Positions 1 through 10,559 of a DNA stretch of 64,000 nt are shown here, in pieces. Numbering within the stretch: position 1 is the stretch's first letter; every line of letters starts with the position of its first letter. Source of the stretch: Psoroptes ovis (taxonomy: Eukaryota; Arthropoda; Arachnida; Sarcoptiformes; Psoroptidae). The stretch spans positions 1-64,000 of the forward strand of contig PQWQ01000005.1 in the NCBI GenBank assembly GCA_002943765.1, written 5' to 3'. The notes beneath the pieces are model-generated. The model searched no databases. It was not told where the DNA came from and saw only the letters and a program-made list of their open reading frames with translations. Position numbers and translations under genes: made by a program.

Positions 1-1244
1 ACCTAACCTAACCTAACCTAACCTAACCTAACCTAACCTAACCTAAACCTAACCTAACCTAACCTAACCTAACCTAACCTAACCTAACCTAACCTAACCT
101 AAACCTAACCTAACCTAAACCTAACCTAACCTAACCTAACCTAACCTAACCTAACCTAACCTAACCTAACCTAACCTAACCTAAACCTAACCTAACCTAA
201 CCTAACCTAACCTAACCTAACCTAACCTAACCTAACCTAACCTAAACCTAACCTAACCTAACCTAACCTAACCTAACCTAAACCTAACCTAACCTAACCT
301 AACCTAACCTAACCTAACCTAACCTAACCTAACCTAACCTAACCTAACCTAACCTAACCTACCTAACCTAACCTAAACCTAACCTAACCTAACCTAACCT
401 AACCTAACCTAACCTAACCTAACCTAACCTAACCTAACCTAACCTAACCTAACCTAACCTAACCTAACCTAACCTAACCTACCTAACCTAACCTAACCTA
501 ACTACCTAACCTAACCTAACCTAACCTAACCTAACCTAACCTAACCTAACCTAACCTAACCTAACCTAACCTAACCTAACCTAACCTAACCTAACCTAAC
601 CTAACCTAACCTAACCTAACCTAACCTAACCTAACCTAACCTAAACCTAACCTAACCTAACCTAACCTAACCTAACCTAACCTAACCTAACCTAAACCTA
701 ACCTAACCTAACCTAACCTAACCTAACCTAACCTAACCTAACCTAAACCTAACCTAACCTAACCTAACCTAACCTAACCTAACCTAACCTAACCTAACCT
801 AACCTAACCTAAACCTAACCTAACCTAACCTAACCTAACCTAAACCTAACCTAACCTAACCTAACCTAACCTAACCTAACCTAACCTAACCTAAACCTAA
901 CCTAACCTAACCTAACCTAACCTAACCTAACCTAACCTAAACCTAACCTAACCTAACCTAACCTAACCTAACCTAAACCTAACCTAACCTAACCTAACTA
1001 ACCTAACCTAACCTAACCTAACCTAAACCTAACCTAACTAACCTAACCTAACCTAATAACCTAACCTAATAACCTAAACCTAACCTAACCTAACCTAACC
1101 TAACCTAACCTAACAACCTAACCTAAACCTAACCTAACCTAACAACCTAACCTAACCTAAAACCTAACCTAACCTAACCTAACCTAACCTAACCTAAAAC
1201 CTAACCTAACCTAACTAAAAAAAAAAAAAACCTAACCTAATAAC

Positions 1245-1283
<39 letters not shown>

Positions 1284-2100
1284 AACCTAACCTAACCTAA
1301 ACCTAACCTAACCTAACAACCTAACCTAACCCCTAACCACCTAACCTAACCTAACCTAACCACCTAACCTAACCTAACCTAACCTAACCTAACCTAACCT
1401 AAACCTAACCTAACCTAACCTAACCTAAACCTAACCTAACCTAAACCTAACCTAAACCTAACCTAAAACCTAACCTAACCTAACCTAACCTAACCTAACC
1501 TAACCTAACCTAACCTAACCTAACCTAACCTACTAACCTAACCTAACCTAACCTAAACCTAACCTAACCTAACCTAACCTAAAACCTAACTACCTAACCT
1601 AACCTAACCTAACCTAACCTAACCTAAACCTAACCTAACCTAACCTAAACCTAACCTAACCTAACCTAAACCTAACCTAATAACCTAAAACCTAACCTAA
1701 CCTAACCTAATAACCTAACCTAAACCTAACCTAACCTAACCTAACCTAAACCTAAACCTAACCTAAACCTAACCTAACCTAACCTAACCTAACCTAACCT
1801 AAACCTAACCTAACCTAACCTAACCTAACCTAACCTAACCTAACCTAACCTAACCTAACCTAACCTAACCTAACCTAATAACCTAACCTAACCTAACCTA
1901 ACCTAACCTAACCTAACCTAACCTAACCTAACCTAAAACCTAACCTAACCTAACCTAACCTAAAACCTAACCTAAAACCTAACCTAACCTAACCTAACCT
2001 AATAACCTAACCTAACCTAACCTAACCTAACCTAACCTAACCTAAAACCTAACCTAACCTAACCTAACCTATAACCTAACCTAACCTAATAATTCCTAAC
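1..2100. repeat. Telomere, (CCTAA)n C-rich strand of TTAGG
   Basis: Nearly uninterrupted CCTAA pentamers run from base 1 to about 2100, the C-rich strand expected at the left end of a chromosome. TTAGG is the ancestral arthropod telomere repeat. Most variants are one-base changes (CCTAAA, CTAA, CCTAATAA), which could be genuine or read errors. They become more frequent after about position 980, as expected for the older, centromere-proximal part of an array. Two poly-A tracts interrupt it near 1215-1230 and 1247-1280. The array ends in degenerate units and then unique A-rich sequence. Confidence 0.97.
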
Positions 2101-3021
2101 CAAACAGCAGAAAGAAAAGGAAAAGAAGTAGCGAAAAAAAAAACAAGAAAAAACAAAAAAAGAAAATATTCATAGTAAGTGTATTTGCATTTTTTCACGA
2201 CTGTGAATTATTGTTTATTTTCTAAAATTTATGAATTGTTATTTACTCTAATTATTTAAATTTTATCTATTCAATTTTATGTATGTACAATTTTTATTTG
2301 GATCAATGTAAACTAATTTTCTCAATTCCATTTTCACAGCGATGTCAACAATTATTCATCTTTGTTTTACTCGTAAATATCAACAGATATATTTTAATGC
2401 GGCTCAAGAATATTTTTGCCTGAATAATATTACCGTCCATAGATGATCATCAAATATCGTTATTATTGAATATGTTAAATGACTGGGCTCATCGTAATTG
2501 TATATCATTCAATCTAAAGACAAAAATTTTTGGAAGATTGTCTCAATCATAACAGCTATAGGAAATCATCGACTCCGTTCTAAGGAAAATAGTAGGAAAT
2601 TATTTCCTCTCAAAAAGGTAGTGGTTTCCTTGCAGCGCCATCTTTCATTAAGCAGAATTACTATAAAAATATATTTATTAATTGCCATCTTGTGATCGAA
2701 TTGAAAGAAAAGTTGGAATGTAATATTCGTCAACACAAATTCAAATTAAACTGTGCTAAACGAATCAAATGATGTTCATCTCTTTAAAATAACGAAGCAG
2801 TTTGTGATATGACAATGCGCATTAACAGTTGCAAAATATATTTATTCCGTTTATCTGAGGAAATAAAACACAAAACAATGTTCAATCAGAAGATTGCCAT
2901 CTATTTATTATTAAAAAAACATGTTTTAGTTCTATTTTAGAATTTCGACTTTATTTAAATAACCTAAAAGTAACACGTTCTGATTAAGATCTTTAAAACA
3001 CCATTCAAATCCTGTGCAACA
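2101..3021. other. Subtelomeric unique sequence and presumed TMED promoter
   Basis: There is no gene here. A purine-rich stretch of about 70 bases follows the telomere, and the rest is unique AT-rich DNA. The usual kilobases of subtelomeric repeats are absent, so the first gene lies only about 920 bases from the telomere array. A 65-codon open frame at 2498-2695 starts without ATG and looks random. Confidence 0.7.
2634..2643 (-). promoter_or_regulatory. AGATGGCGCT motif, copy 1 (reverse)
   Basis: The reverse complement of AGATGGCGCT occurs here, 379 bases upstream of the TMED start codon. The same 10-mer is found exactly at 50145 and 57491. It resembles the core of the insect CTCF site (AGRTGGCGC) and also has the ATGGC core of YY1/Pho sites. 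The binding factor is inferred only. Confidence 0.4.
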
Positions 3022-3654
3022 ATGAAAATGTTTATTTGGTTTGTATTAGTGTTAATGTTAATTGACACAATCCACAACTATTTAATACAATTGGATTTGA
3101 ATGAAAAGCAATGTTTCCACGAATATTTTGGTGCCAATACAAATAATACGCTTAATAATAATAATGGAAGCATTGCCAAATTATCCATAATATTCTCAGT
3201 TTTATCTGGCGGCTTTATGGATGTGTGCGTCTCCATCAAAAATATGAACAATAATCATCTAATTCATAATTCACTACATCGAAATCATGATTTTTTGATG
3301 ATGGCAATTAACAAAGCGGCTAAATATGAATTTTGCTTTGAAAATGATCACAATTCAGTGTCGCAATCACTTAAATTGATCCGTTTCGAAGTATCAGTCA
3401 TTTTAAATGATCATATCAGTCACAATGACAAACTGGAAAATCTTTGGCTCAAACATCTAAAAGAGCAGTTTTTAATGGTCAAATATGAATCGGAAATTCA
3501 ACTATACTCCATGCTCAATCATCATCAATTAAATGAACAAACCAATTTTTTGATGACTATTTGGGCATTCTTCGAAGCTCTCATCATTTTTCTCATTACT
3601 TTAGGCCAAATTTATTATCTCAAACATTTCTTCGAGACTAAACGATATGTTTGA
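3022..3654 (+). CDS. TMED: p24/TMED family transmembrane cargo receptor
   Basis: A single-exon gene for a 210-residue type I membrane protein. p24 proteins cycle between ER and Golgi and select cargo for COPI and COPII vesicles. An N-terminal signal peptide (about residues 1-20) is followed by a GOLD domain holding the two conserved cysteines, C31 (EKQCF) and C105 (YEFCF). Next come a helical stretch, one membrane span near residues 178-202, and the short cytosolic tail YLKHFFETKRYV, with the FF and basic signals typical of the family. The GOLD domain has an Asn-rich insertion (residues 39-48) and diverges from the animal subfamilies I know, so I do not assign a subfamily. The start is the first ATG after in-frame stops. 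It is the gene nearest the telomere and looks intact. Confidence 0.85.
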   Translation: MKMFIWFVLVLMLIDTIHNYLIQLDLNEKQCFHEYFGANTNNTLNNNNGSIAKLSIIFSVLSGGFMDVCVSIKNMNNNHLIHNSLHRNHDFLMMAINKAAKYEFCFENDHNSVSQSLKLIRFEVSVILNDHISHNDKLENLWLKHLKEQFLMVKYESEIQLYSMLNHHQLNEQTNFLMTIWAFFEALIIFLITLGQIYYLKHFFETKRYV

Positions 3655-4137
3655 ATTTATAGCGAAATTCAAATTAAAACCTCGACGATTGATTAACAGA
3701 TAGCGTTAGTGAAATGTTTAGAAAAAACAAAATAAATTCATTGTTATTCTTTATTTGTTCAGTGTTCAAGGTTGTTTTGATTTTGTCAAGTCATTTATCA
3801 AATTCTTTGATTGTTCATCTTCAATCCATAATGAACAATCATCTTGATTGTCTCACTTGATCATATTTGATTTATGATAAACTAATTCATTCAATCATTT
3901 CCTTTCGTCAATTTTGTTTGCTTTTTTCTATGCTTTAATTAGACTTGTCTTAAAGTTGATGATAAAACATAATCATAATCAAATCATTTCTATGAAGCTG
4001 CATTGTTCAATGATTGAATCAAACTTTAATTTATTTCTATTTTTAAAATTAAATTTGTTTATCATTGAAAAATTCCATTTCACCAGTCATATTTCAGTCA
4101 AACACTGGTCAATATAAATGAACATTTGAATCAAACA
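3655..4137 (+). other. TMED 3' end and PFKFB promoter region
   Basis: An AATAAA poly-A signal at 3731-3736 probably ends the TMED transcript. The remaining roughly 400 bases are AT-rich and should hold the PFKFB promoter and 5' UTR. No TATA box or other clear element stands out. An upstream ATG at 4118 opens a three-codon frame just before the PFKFB start. Confidence 0.5.
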
Positions 4138-7100
4138 ATGACAATTGTATCTGACAAAGATGACCAATCGCAATCGCAGACCCAACAGCAAACGCAACAA
4201 CCGGCTAAACAAACGGCCAGTCAGTCAAATCTGCAATCGCCGCAACAAACGCAACCACCGATGAATCAACCACACCGTAAAATATCGACCAGTAGCGGTG
4301 CAAAACCATTCCCGATCAGAGGTATGTCTCAATAAAAATGTTGTGTCATTAATTAACACTTCAATTGAATAATAAAACAGGTGACCGAACCACAACTTAT
4401 GTGAATATTCCGCATGTGATTGCCATGGTGGGTCTGCCAGCTCGTGGCAAAACGTATATTGCCAAGAAATTAACTCGTTACATGAATTGGATTGGCATCA
4501 AAACACGTGTATTCAATGTTGGCGAATATCGACGCCAAGCCACTAAGCTCTATCGTAATCATGACTTTTTTCGTCCAGACAATAAAGATGCACAAGCCAT
4601 TCGAAGGTAATCCATTTGATTAAATGAATTGCAATAATTAATTCAAATCAATCATAGTCAATGTGCTCTGGCTGCACTGAAAGATATGTGCATTTGGCTT
4701 GAAGATGGTAACGGTGAATTGGCTGTTTATGATGCCACAAACACCACATTTGAACGACGCGAATTAATCAATGAATTTGTCATTGAAAAGTATGGCTTTA
4801 AATTATTTTTTGTTGAATCATACTGTAATGATCCGCAAATCATCGAGGCTAACGTTAAGGTGAGTATTTGTTGTTTATTTTATAATTTGTTCAATCATTT
4901 GATTGATTTTTGCTGCAGGAAGTCAAAGTGCATAGTCCAGATTATCGTGACATGGGACAAGATGAAGCATTAAAGGATTTCATGGTCAGAATATCGCATT
5001 ATGAACAAGTCTATGAGCCTCTTTGCGAAGAACGTGAAAAGCAATTGTCATTCATGCGAATATTTAATGCTGGCGAACGTGTTTTAGTGCATCGCCACGA
5101 AGGTCACATTCAGTCGCGTGTTGTTTATTATTTGATGAACATTCACATCACACCAAGATCCATCTATTTGACCAGACATGGCGAATCGGTTTATAATCTT
5201 TTAGGAAGAATCGGTGGTGATGCTGAACTTTCGGAACGTGGCTGGGAATATTCGCGTGCATTAGCCCAATACATTCACGAACAATCCATTCCTCGTTTAC
5301 GTGTATGGACTTCGCAATTGAAACGTACCTGTCAAACTTCTGAATTGATTCAAGCACCTCAAGAGCGATGGAAAGCCCTCAACGAAATTGATGCTGGCAT
5401 CTGTGAAGAGATGACTTATGAAGAAATACAACAAAAATATCCTGAAGAATTCGCATTACGTGATCAAGACAAATTCCATTATCGTTACCCCAAAGGAGAA
5501 GTAATCGATTGATTATGATTCCTTTAAATTTTAACATTTATTCTTTTTCATTGATTTAGTCGTATGAAGATTTAGTGGCCCGCTTAGAACCTGTCATTAT
5601 GGAATTAGAAAGGCAGGAAAATGTGTTGGTGGTGGCCCATCAAGCTGTTATTCGTTGTTTATTGGCATATTTCCTCGATAAACCACAAGGTAACTCTTTG
5701 ATTGTTTTCATTATTTGTTCCTTGAAATGTGTGTTATGAATGAATCAATTAATTTAGTTGGCTGTTCTATAATATCTCTAACAACCAGAAATATGTCTAA
5801 TTTCAATTGCTTAGTAATAATGTCTTTCTCTTTCTATTTGTTGTCTGTTTATCTGTCCGAATCTAAACAAATCACCTCTTTGAAACATTGAAATGTCACA
5901 TTGATTGATTATGACTGTCATATCATTGATTTGTGTGTAAAACCAAATGTTTGAATGAACACTGACACAGATGAAATGCCATACATAAATGTACCACTTC
6001 ATACCATCATCAAACTGACTCCATTAGCATATGGCTGCCAATGTGAAGAGATCATCGTGCCGGTTGCTGCTGTCAAAGATCATGACATCGTTTAATCATC
6101 ATTCAAACAATTGATCGTCATCAAGTGGACATATCTCACCACCAATTACTTTGTTTCATTTGTTTACCATCAAAATGACCCATTTCATTGATTCCTTTGT
6201 TGTATTTCTATCCAAAAATCGTTATCAAATGTCTCCATTATTCATAATCTTTTCCATTAATTAATCGATTCATCATACACACATAATAATCATTTTAATT
6301 AATTAAATAATTTGTTTTTGTCTGATCAATTAATTAATTTATTTATTTTGAAAATAAACTGAAATTGCACAAAAACAGAAGAATTGCCATATCTGAAAGT
6401 GCCATTGCATACAATCATCAAGTTGACACCAGTCGCTTATGGCTGTGAATTGGAAGAGATCAAAGTGCCAATACCTGCTGTTAATACTCATCGTGGAAAG
6501 CCTCAGGTAAGCAATTAATGCTCAAACTGTTTCATTAATCCTTGTTTGACTGTTTAATTGTTTTTAATTTAATTTCCTTTGTTTGAATGTTTGTCCTTTT
6601 TGTTTAATCATTTGCATGAATCTCTATTTTTATGTCTGTGAATGTAATCTATTTCAAACCAACCACACTGGTCTTTATGACAAAATGGCTACTAAATCAA
6701 TAAATCATAATCAGTCATCCAAAGAACTTCCATCGACAGCTGACATTGAAAATAGGAGTTGCACATTTTATTATGAAGAACTCAAAAAACAACATGAAAA
6801 AGATCAAATGCCAACATTTGAAATCTCACCACCTCAGCCGACTAAATGTATTTCAGTGTTTGACATTCGAAAAATGTCTTTGAACACTTTCTTATTGAAC
6901 AATCAAATGGAAGAAAATAATGAAATGACCAAGACTGATGCCCAAATCGAGTAGCCATAGCCATGTGCAATAATCACTTATTCACTCAAATCTGTCTTTC
7001 CCACTGTCACTCCTTGTTCAATTGATAAATTAACTGACTAAATGACTGTTGTCCGAATGTAAATGTAACACTTAAAGCATTAATGAATCAATAATTAACT

Positions 7101-7853
7101 CAATTAAATTAATAAATCAAGAGGTTGGCAAAGCTACTTCAAGATCAAGGGCAAACTTCAAGATCATCGACGCTTCTGTCATCAGCACCGAATTCACCCA
7201 AAGCCATTTTAAACAAAAAATTGGTGAAAAAATTCCGTTTTATTATGGATCAACAATCCGAACAAGAACTGAGCACCAGTTATGCCAATCTAATTGTGAA
7301 TAGCTTGCAAAACATCAAACATGAAAATGTTGACAAATGGCGTCATTACTACAAACAAGCGCCTGATTCACAACAAAAACATGTCGATGATCATGAGCCA
7401 AATGCATCTGATCCAATCCAAAATGACCCAAAAGTACCGGCGATTCGCGTCCGATCATACAGCAGTTCGGAGGACAATGATTCTTCTACTTCGGCAGCTC
7501 TTAGTTGCTCACTGCCTTCTCTGAGTCCATTGGCATTAGATGACCATCAAAATGAAATAAAATTGAATGCACCTTTATCATCTGCACGCCGTTCCGTATC
7601 GATAAAGCAGCTGAGAAAAATTCTTGGTTCTGAATATTTTGATTTTTAAAAATGGTTTTCCTTTCATTAAAACAATTCATCTGCTCTTTGTCTGTTTTTG
7701 TCCAATTCTAACCCTTCGACCTTAGGGCAACCAATTGATTATTTGTATCGATTCACATAATTAATTCACCCGAATTATTCCTTTTCTTTACAGAATTGTT
7801 TATTAGACCGAAATTCATTGGAAGCATTACAAACAGTTCCTGAGCATCTTTAA
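4138..7853 (+). CDS. PFKFB: 6-phosphofructo-2-kinase/fructose-2,6-bisphosphatase, several 3' ends
   Basis: A bifunctional enzyme that makes and destroys fructose-2,6-bisphosphate, the activator of glycolytic phosphofructokinase, in the cytosol. Common exons are 4138-4321, 4381-4606, 4658-4859, 4919-5500 and 5560-5689 (441 residues), with introns of 51-59 nt. A Gln-rich N-tail is followed by the kinase domain (Walker A, GLPARGKT, residues 79-86). The phosphatase domain has the RHG motif at 290-292 and the second catalytic His at about 425 (VAHQAV). After codon 441 splicing can enter exon 6a (5971-6095, stop; 482 residues) or exon 6b (6379-6506). From 6b three phase-0 terminal exons are possible: 6715-6954 (563 residues), 7122-7649 (659) and 7794-7853 (503). 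All junction phases agree. Poly-A signals lie at 6353, 7111 and 7945. Family identity is certain; use of each 3' end is inferred. Confidence 0.95.
5971..6095 (+). other. PFKFB: PFKFB exon 6a, duplicated exon carrying a stop
   Basis: Begins after a CACAG acceptor and continues phase 1 from exon 5 as DEMPYINVPLHTIIKLTP. It ends after 41 codons with VKDHDIV and TAA. It is a clear paralogue of exon 6b. An AATAAA at 6353-6358, just before exon 6b, would serve as its own poly-A signal, giving a short mRNA. Confidence 0.8.
6379..6506 (+). other. PFKFB: PFKFB exon 6b, duplicated internal exon
   Basis: Follows an AAACAG acceptor, phase 1, and encodes EELPYLKVPLHTIIKLTP, then a tail ending THRGKPQ at a CAG/GTAAGC donor, phase 0. 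It aligns with exon 6a at about 20 of the first 27 residues and covers the same last strand of the phosphatase domain. It therefore replaces 6a instead of following it. Confidence 0.82.
6715..6954 (+). other. PFKFB: PFKFB alternative terminal exon 7
   Basis: An open frame of 79 codons (SSKELPSTADIE to DAQIE, TAG). The only AG between the exon 6b donor and this frame is at 6713-6714, and it restores phase 0. The polypyrimidine tract is poor. An AATAAA follows at 7111. The tail is hydrophilic with no known domain. Moderate confidence. Confidence 0.5.
7122..7649 (+). other. PFKFB: PFKFB alternative terminal exon 8
   Basis: An open frame of 175 codons ending SEYFDF. An in-frame stop at 7113 and a single AG at 7120-7121 leave one possible start, which is phase 0 and so compatible with exon 6b. 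The segment is Ser-rich (VRSYSSSEDNDSS, RRSVSIKQL), resembling the phosphorylated C-terminal tails of PFKFB isoforms. It has no ATG near its start, so it is an exon and not a separate gene. Confidence 0.55.
7794..7853 (+). other. PFKFB: PFKFB alternative terminal exon 9
   Basis: A strong TTTCTTTACAG acceptor at 7783-7793, phase 0, opens 19 codons (NCLLDRNSLEALQTVPEHL) and TAA. A poly-A signal AATAAA lies at 7945-7950. Of the three exons that can follow 6b, this one has the best acceptor. Confidence 0.65.
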
Positions 7854-8218
7854 TTCTTTTTTATTTGAAAATAGAATCATTCTTTGGTTTTAAATGAGAA
7901 TTAATTATAATTAATGTTATTATGAAAATTATGATTATTTTGATAATAAATTTTTATTTTTCTAAAATGTTTATTTGCAACTAAACAATTCTCTCCAATA
8001 ATCAAGAAGTTATTGCAGCAAAACTAGCCATGCAAGTTTTCATTGAGAAGCAACTAGGTCATACTCATCAGTGAATAATGTTTGCGTGGTTACTTTATTT
8101 CATTTCATTCCAGCATTGCATTCAAACTATTTCGCATCATTCCAATCACAATCAAAAGGTTTAAGACTAAATAAAAGATGACATGAACATAATTAGTGAC
8201 ATTTGTGAACATTAAAAC
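7854..8218 (+). other. PFKFB 3' UTR and Skeletor-like gene promoter
   Basis: Contains the distal PFKFB poly-A signal at 7945. From about 8000 it should hold the promoter and 5' UTR of the next gene. No coding potential or clear core promoter motif is visible. Confidence 0.45.
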
Positions 8219-10485
8219 ATGATCTATCCAACATTGTTTGTGTTATGGACACTGAATTTAGCTGATGTGATTGTGATTGGTCAATCAATTAATAGTAATG
8301 ATCATTCTGATTATAAAGGTGCATATATTGGCAAATTCAATTCGTATGCTCATCAAGTGTCTGGTGAATTATATGCCATCGATGAACGCACGTTTTTAAT
8401 CAAAGATTTCTTTTATGATGGCCTTGCATCTGGTGAGTTTATTCTTTTGTATGATTACTTAATTTGACTAATTTTCATTATGACTTAGATGCATATTTCT
8501 GGGTCGGTGCCACAGTTTTACCGAGTAACGTCGGTTTCATTGTGCCAGACGAAACTGGTCGCACCAATAAATTGAGGCAATACATCAATCGAAGTATAAG
8601 AGTCAGATTACCAGATGATAAAACCATACAAACAATCAGATGGTTTTCAGTGTGGGACATCAGATCACAAAAAAATTTCGCCGACATTTTCATTCCAGAA
8701 GGTTTTCTGCCTCCAACCTGGCAAACCATTGCTGAATTCTCACAACTCTCCAATGGAATCAAATCTGATCCTTTGGTCATTTTGGATGCTAAAACCATTC
8801 GAATTTCATCTTTCTGCTATGATGGACTCCGTAAACAAGCCTACTTCTGGGTTGGTCAAGGTCCGCAGCCCAATTCAGCTGGCGAACGAATACCAAATGA
8901 ACTCGGCTATCTCGAACCTTTGGGGCCATACAAAGACGATTTAGTCATACTTGAATTACCTGGAAATATGACCATTTTCGATATTAATTATATTGCTGTT
9001 TGGGACCAAGATGCATCTGAAAATCTTGGGTCAGTGATTATACCAACCGAGCTGAACATACCACCAGCTTTGACATCAGTAATCAAAGTAGAATCACGTT
9101 TGCCCAACTGTGAACAACTGCACCAGCGTCTACAAGTCAATTGGGAGGTTTTTGGCCCTCAAATTACAATCGAATTGATTGGACAATTACGCAAAGATGA
9201 TTACATGGCTTTTGGTTTTTCTGGCTCACAAAATTCTAGTCGTATGATTGGTTCCGATGTTGCGATTGCTTACATGGAAACCCATCTTGGTTTTACTCGT
9301 GATTTTAACATAACTGGTGCTTATCCTTGCACCAACGTCCTTGGTTACTATCGTGGCGTTTGTCCTGATGAAAAGGTCGGTGGTGTCGACAACTATCAAG
9401 TCAACCTGTTTGAACGTCAAGATTCATTAACACGTATCACTTATAGACGTAATTTATTGAATGTGGGCGATGAAGGAGATCAAATAATTGACAAATCAAA
9501 GCCTACATTCATTATTTGGGCCATTGGCAAATTGACGCACTCAAAACAACCTGGTTTTCATTATTTATATCCCAAACATGACCAATCACTCATTTTTGGC
9601 CGCAAATCTCAGCGCAACTGTTTCCATTTCACCACACCACGCTCAGATTCATTGGAACAACAGCCACATCAGTTATCATCAAACATTTTGTCTAATCCTT
9701 TATCAGTGCAAACATCATCATTGATCACAAAACCATGGGGACCATTAAGATTATTGAATCGTACGATCACTACCTTTTATGCCCGTCTCGGCGATTCTGG
9801 TGGGCTTCGTGGTTACTATGGCTCAACTGGTCAAGCATCACCGAATTTAGTTTGGTACATGAATGGTTTGTTGGCACCCATTCTCTATGTCAAACGTGGT
9901 CGCACATATACATTCAGAGTTGAAGGTGGAAATAATCCGCAACAACCCGAATTTTATAACCCTCTGTACATCACCAATGATCCGCATGGTGGTTACACTG
10001 AACTTAGTGAAAGTGAACGTAAACGTTTTACAGTTTATGCTGGCGTCGAATATGACCGTCGTGGCAGACCCAGTCCCACATCTGCTGGACGATTATGCGT
10101 ATGGCGAATGCCATTCAACAATGAAACCAATTACAGAAACAAAACAATGGCCAATGATCAAATAACATTTTTTGACAAACGCCGTTCGGATACGAATCGT
10201 TATCAAACTTTCATTCAGTATCGCAATCAACTAACATTTTATTGTGATCAAACAACAAATGCACAGATATTACAATGGACACCAAATTCAAGTGTGCCTG
10301 ATATTGTTTATTATCAGTCATACACTCATTTCAATATGGGCAATCGAATCATTGTTGTCGATGATTTTTACAGCAGTTCATTCAGTTCTTCGTTGTCCAC
10401 ATCTTCATCTACTTTGACCCATGATCAATCATCATTCATTTGGGTCACTTTCATGATTTTAACGATTTTGGCCAATTTCATGTAA
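8219..10485 (+). CDS. Skel: Skeletor-like DM13/DOMON extracellular protein
   Basis: Two coding exons, 8219-8432 and 8489-10485, joined by a 56-nt intron in phase 1, encode 736 residues. A signal peptide is followed by two tandem DM13 domains (about 34-140 and 152-262; YFWVGATVLP and YFWVGQGPQP mark equivalent strands). Then come a DOMON domain (about 274-424, with cysteines at PNCEQL, YPCTN and GVCPD) and a C-terminal region typical of Skeletor proteins with a cupredoxin-like fold (YVKRGRTYTFRVEGGN). DOMON domains often bind haem or sugar. Drosophila Skeletor is linked to the spindle matrix and cuticle, but this order suggests an extracellular or surface redox protein. The last 17 residues are hydrophobic after a Ser-rich stretch, fitting a GPI-anchor signal. 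The gene converges on HtrA2, with 74 bases between stops. Confidence 0.9.
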
Positions 10486-10559
10486 ATTTGTATATTATTT
10501 CCATTTAGGTATGAATCAATATCAATATTTTAATCATTATACATGCGAATCAACATTGT

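Noticed and set aside
2498..2695. 65-codon frame next to the telomere
   Set aside because: Starts at a non-ATG codon and has no similarity to a known family.
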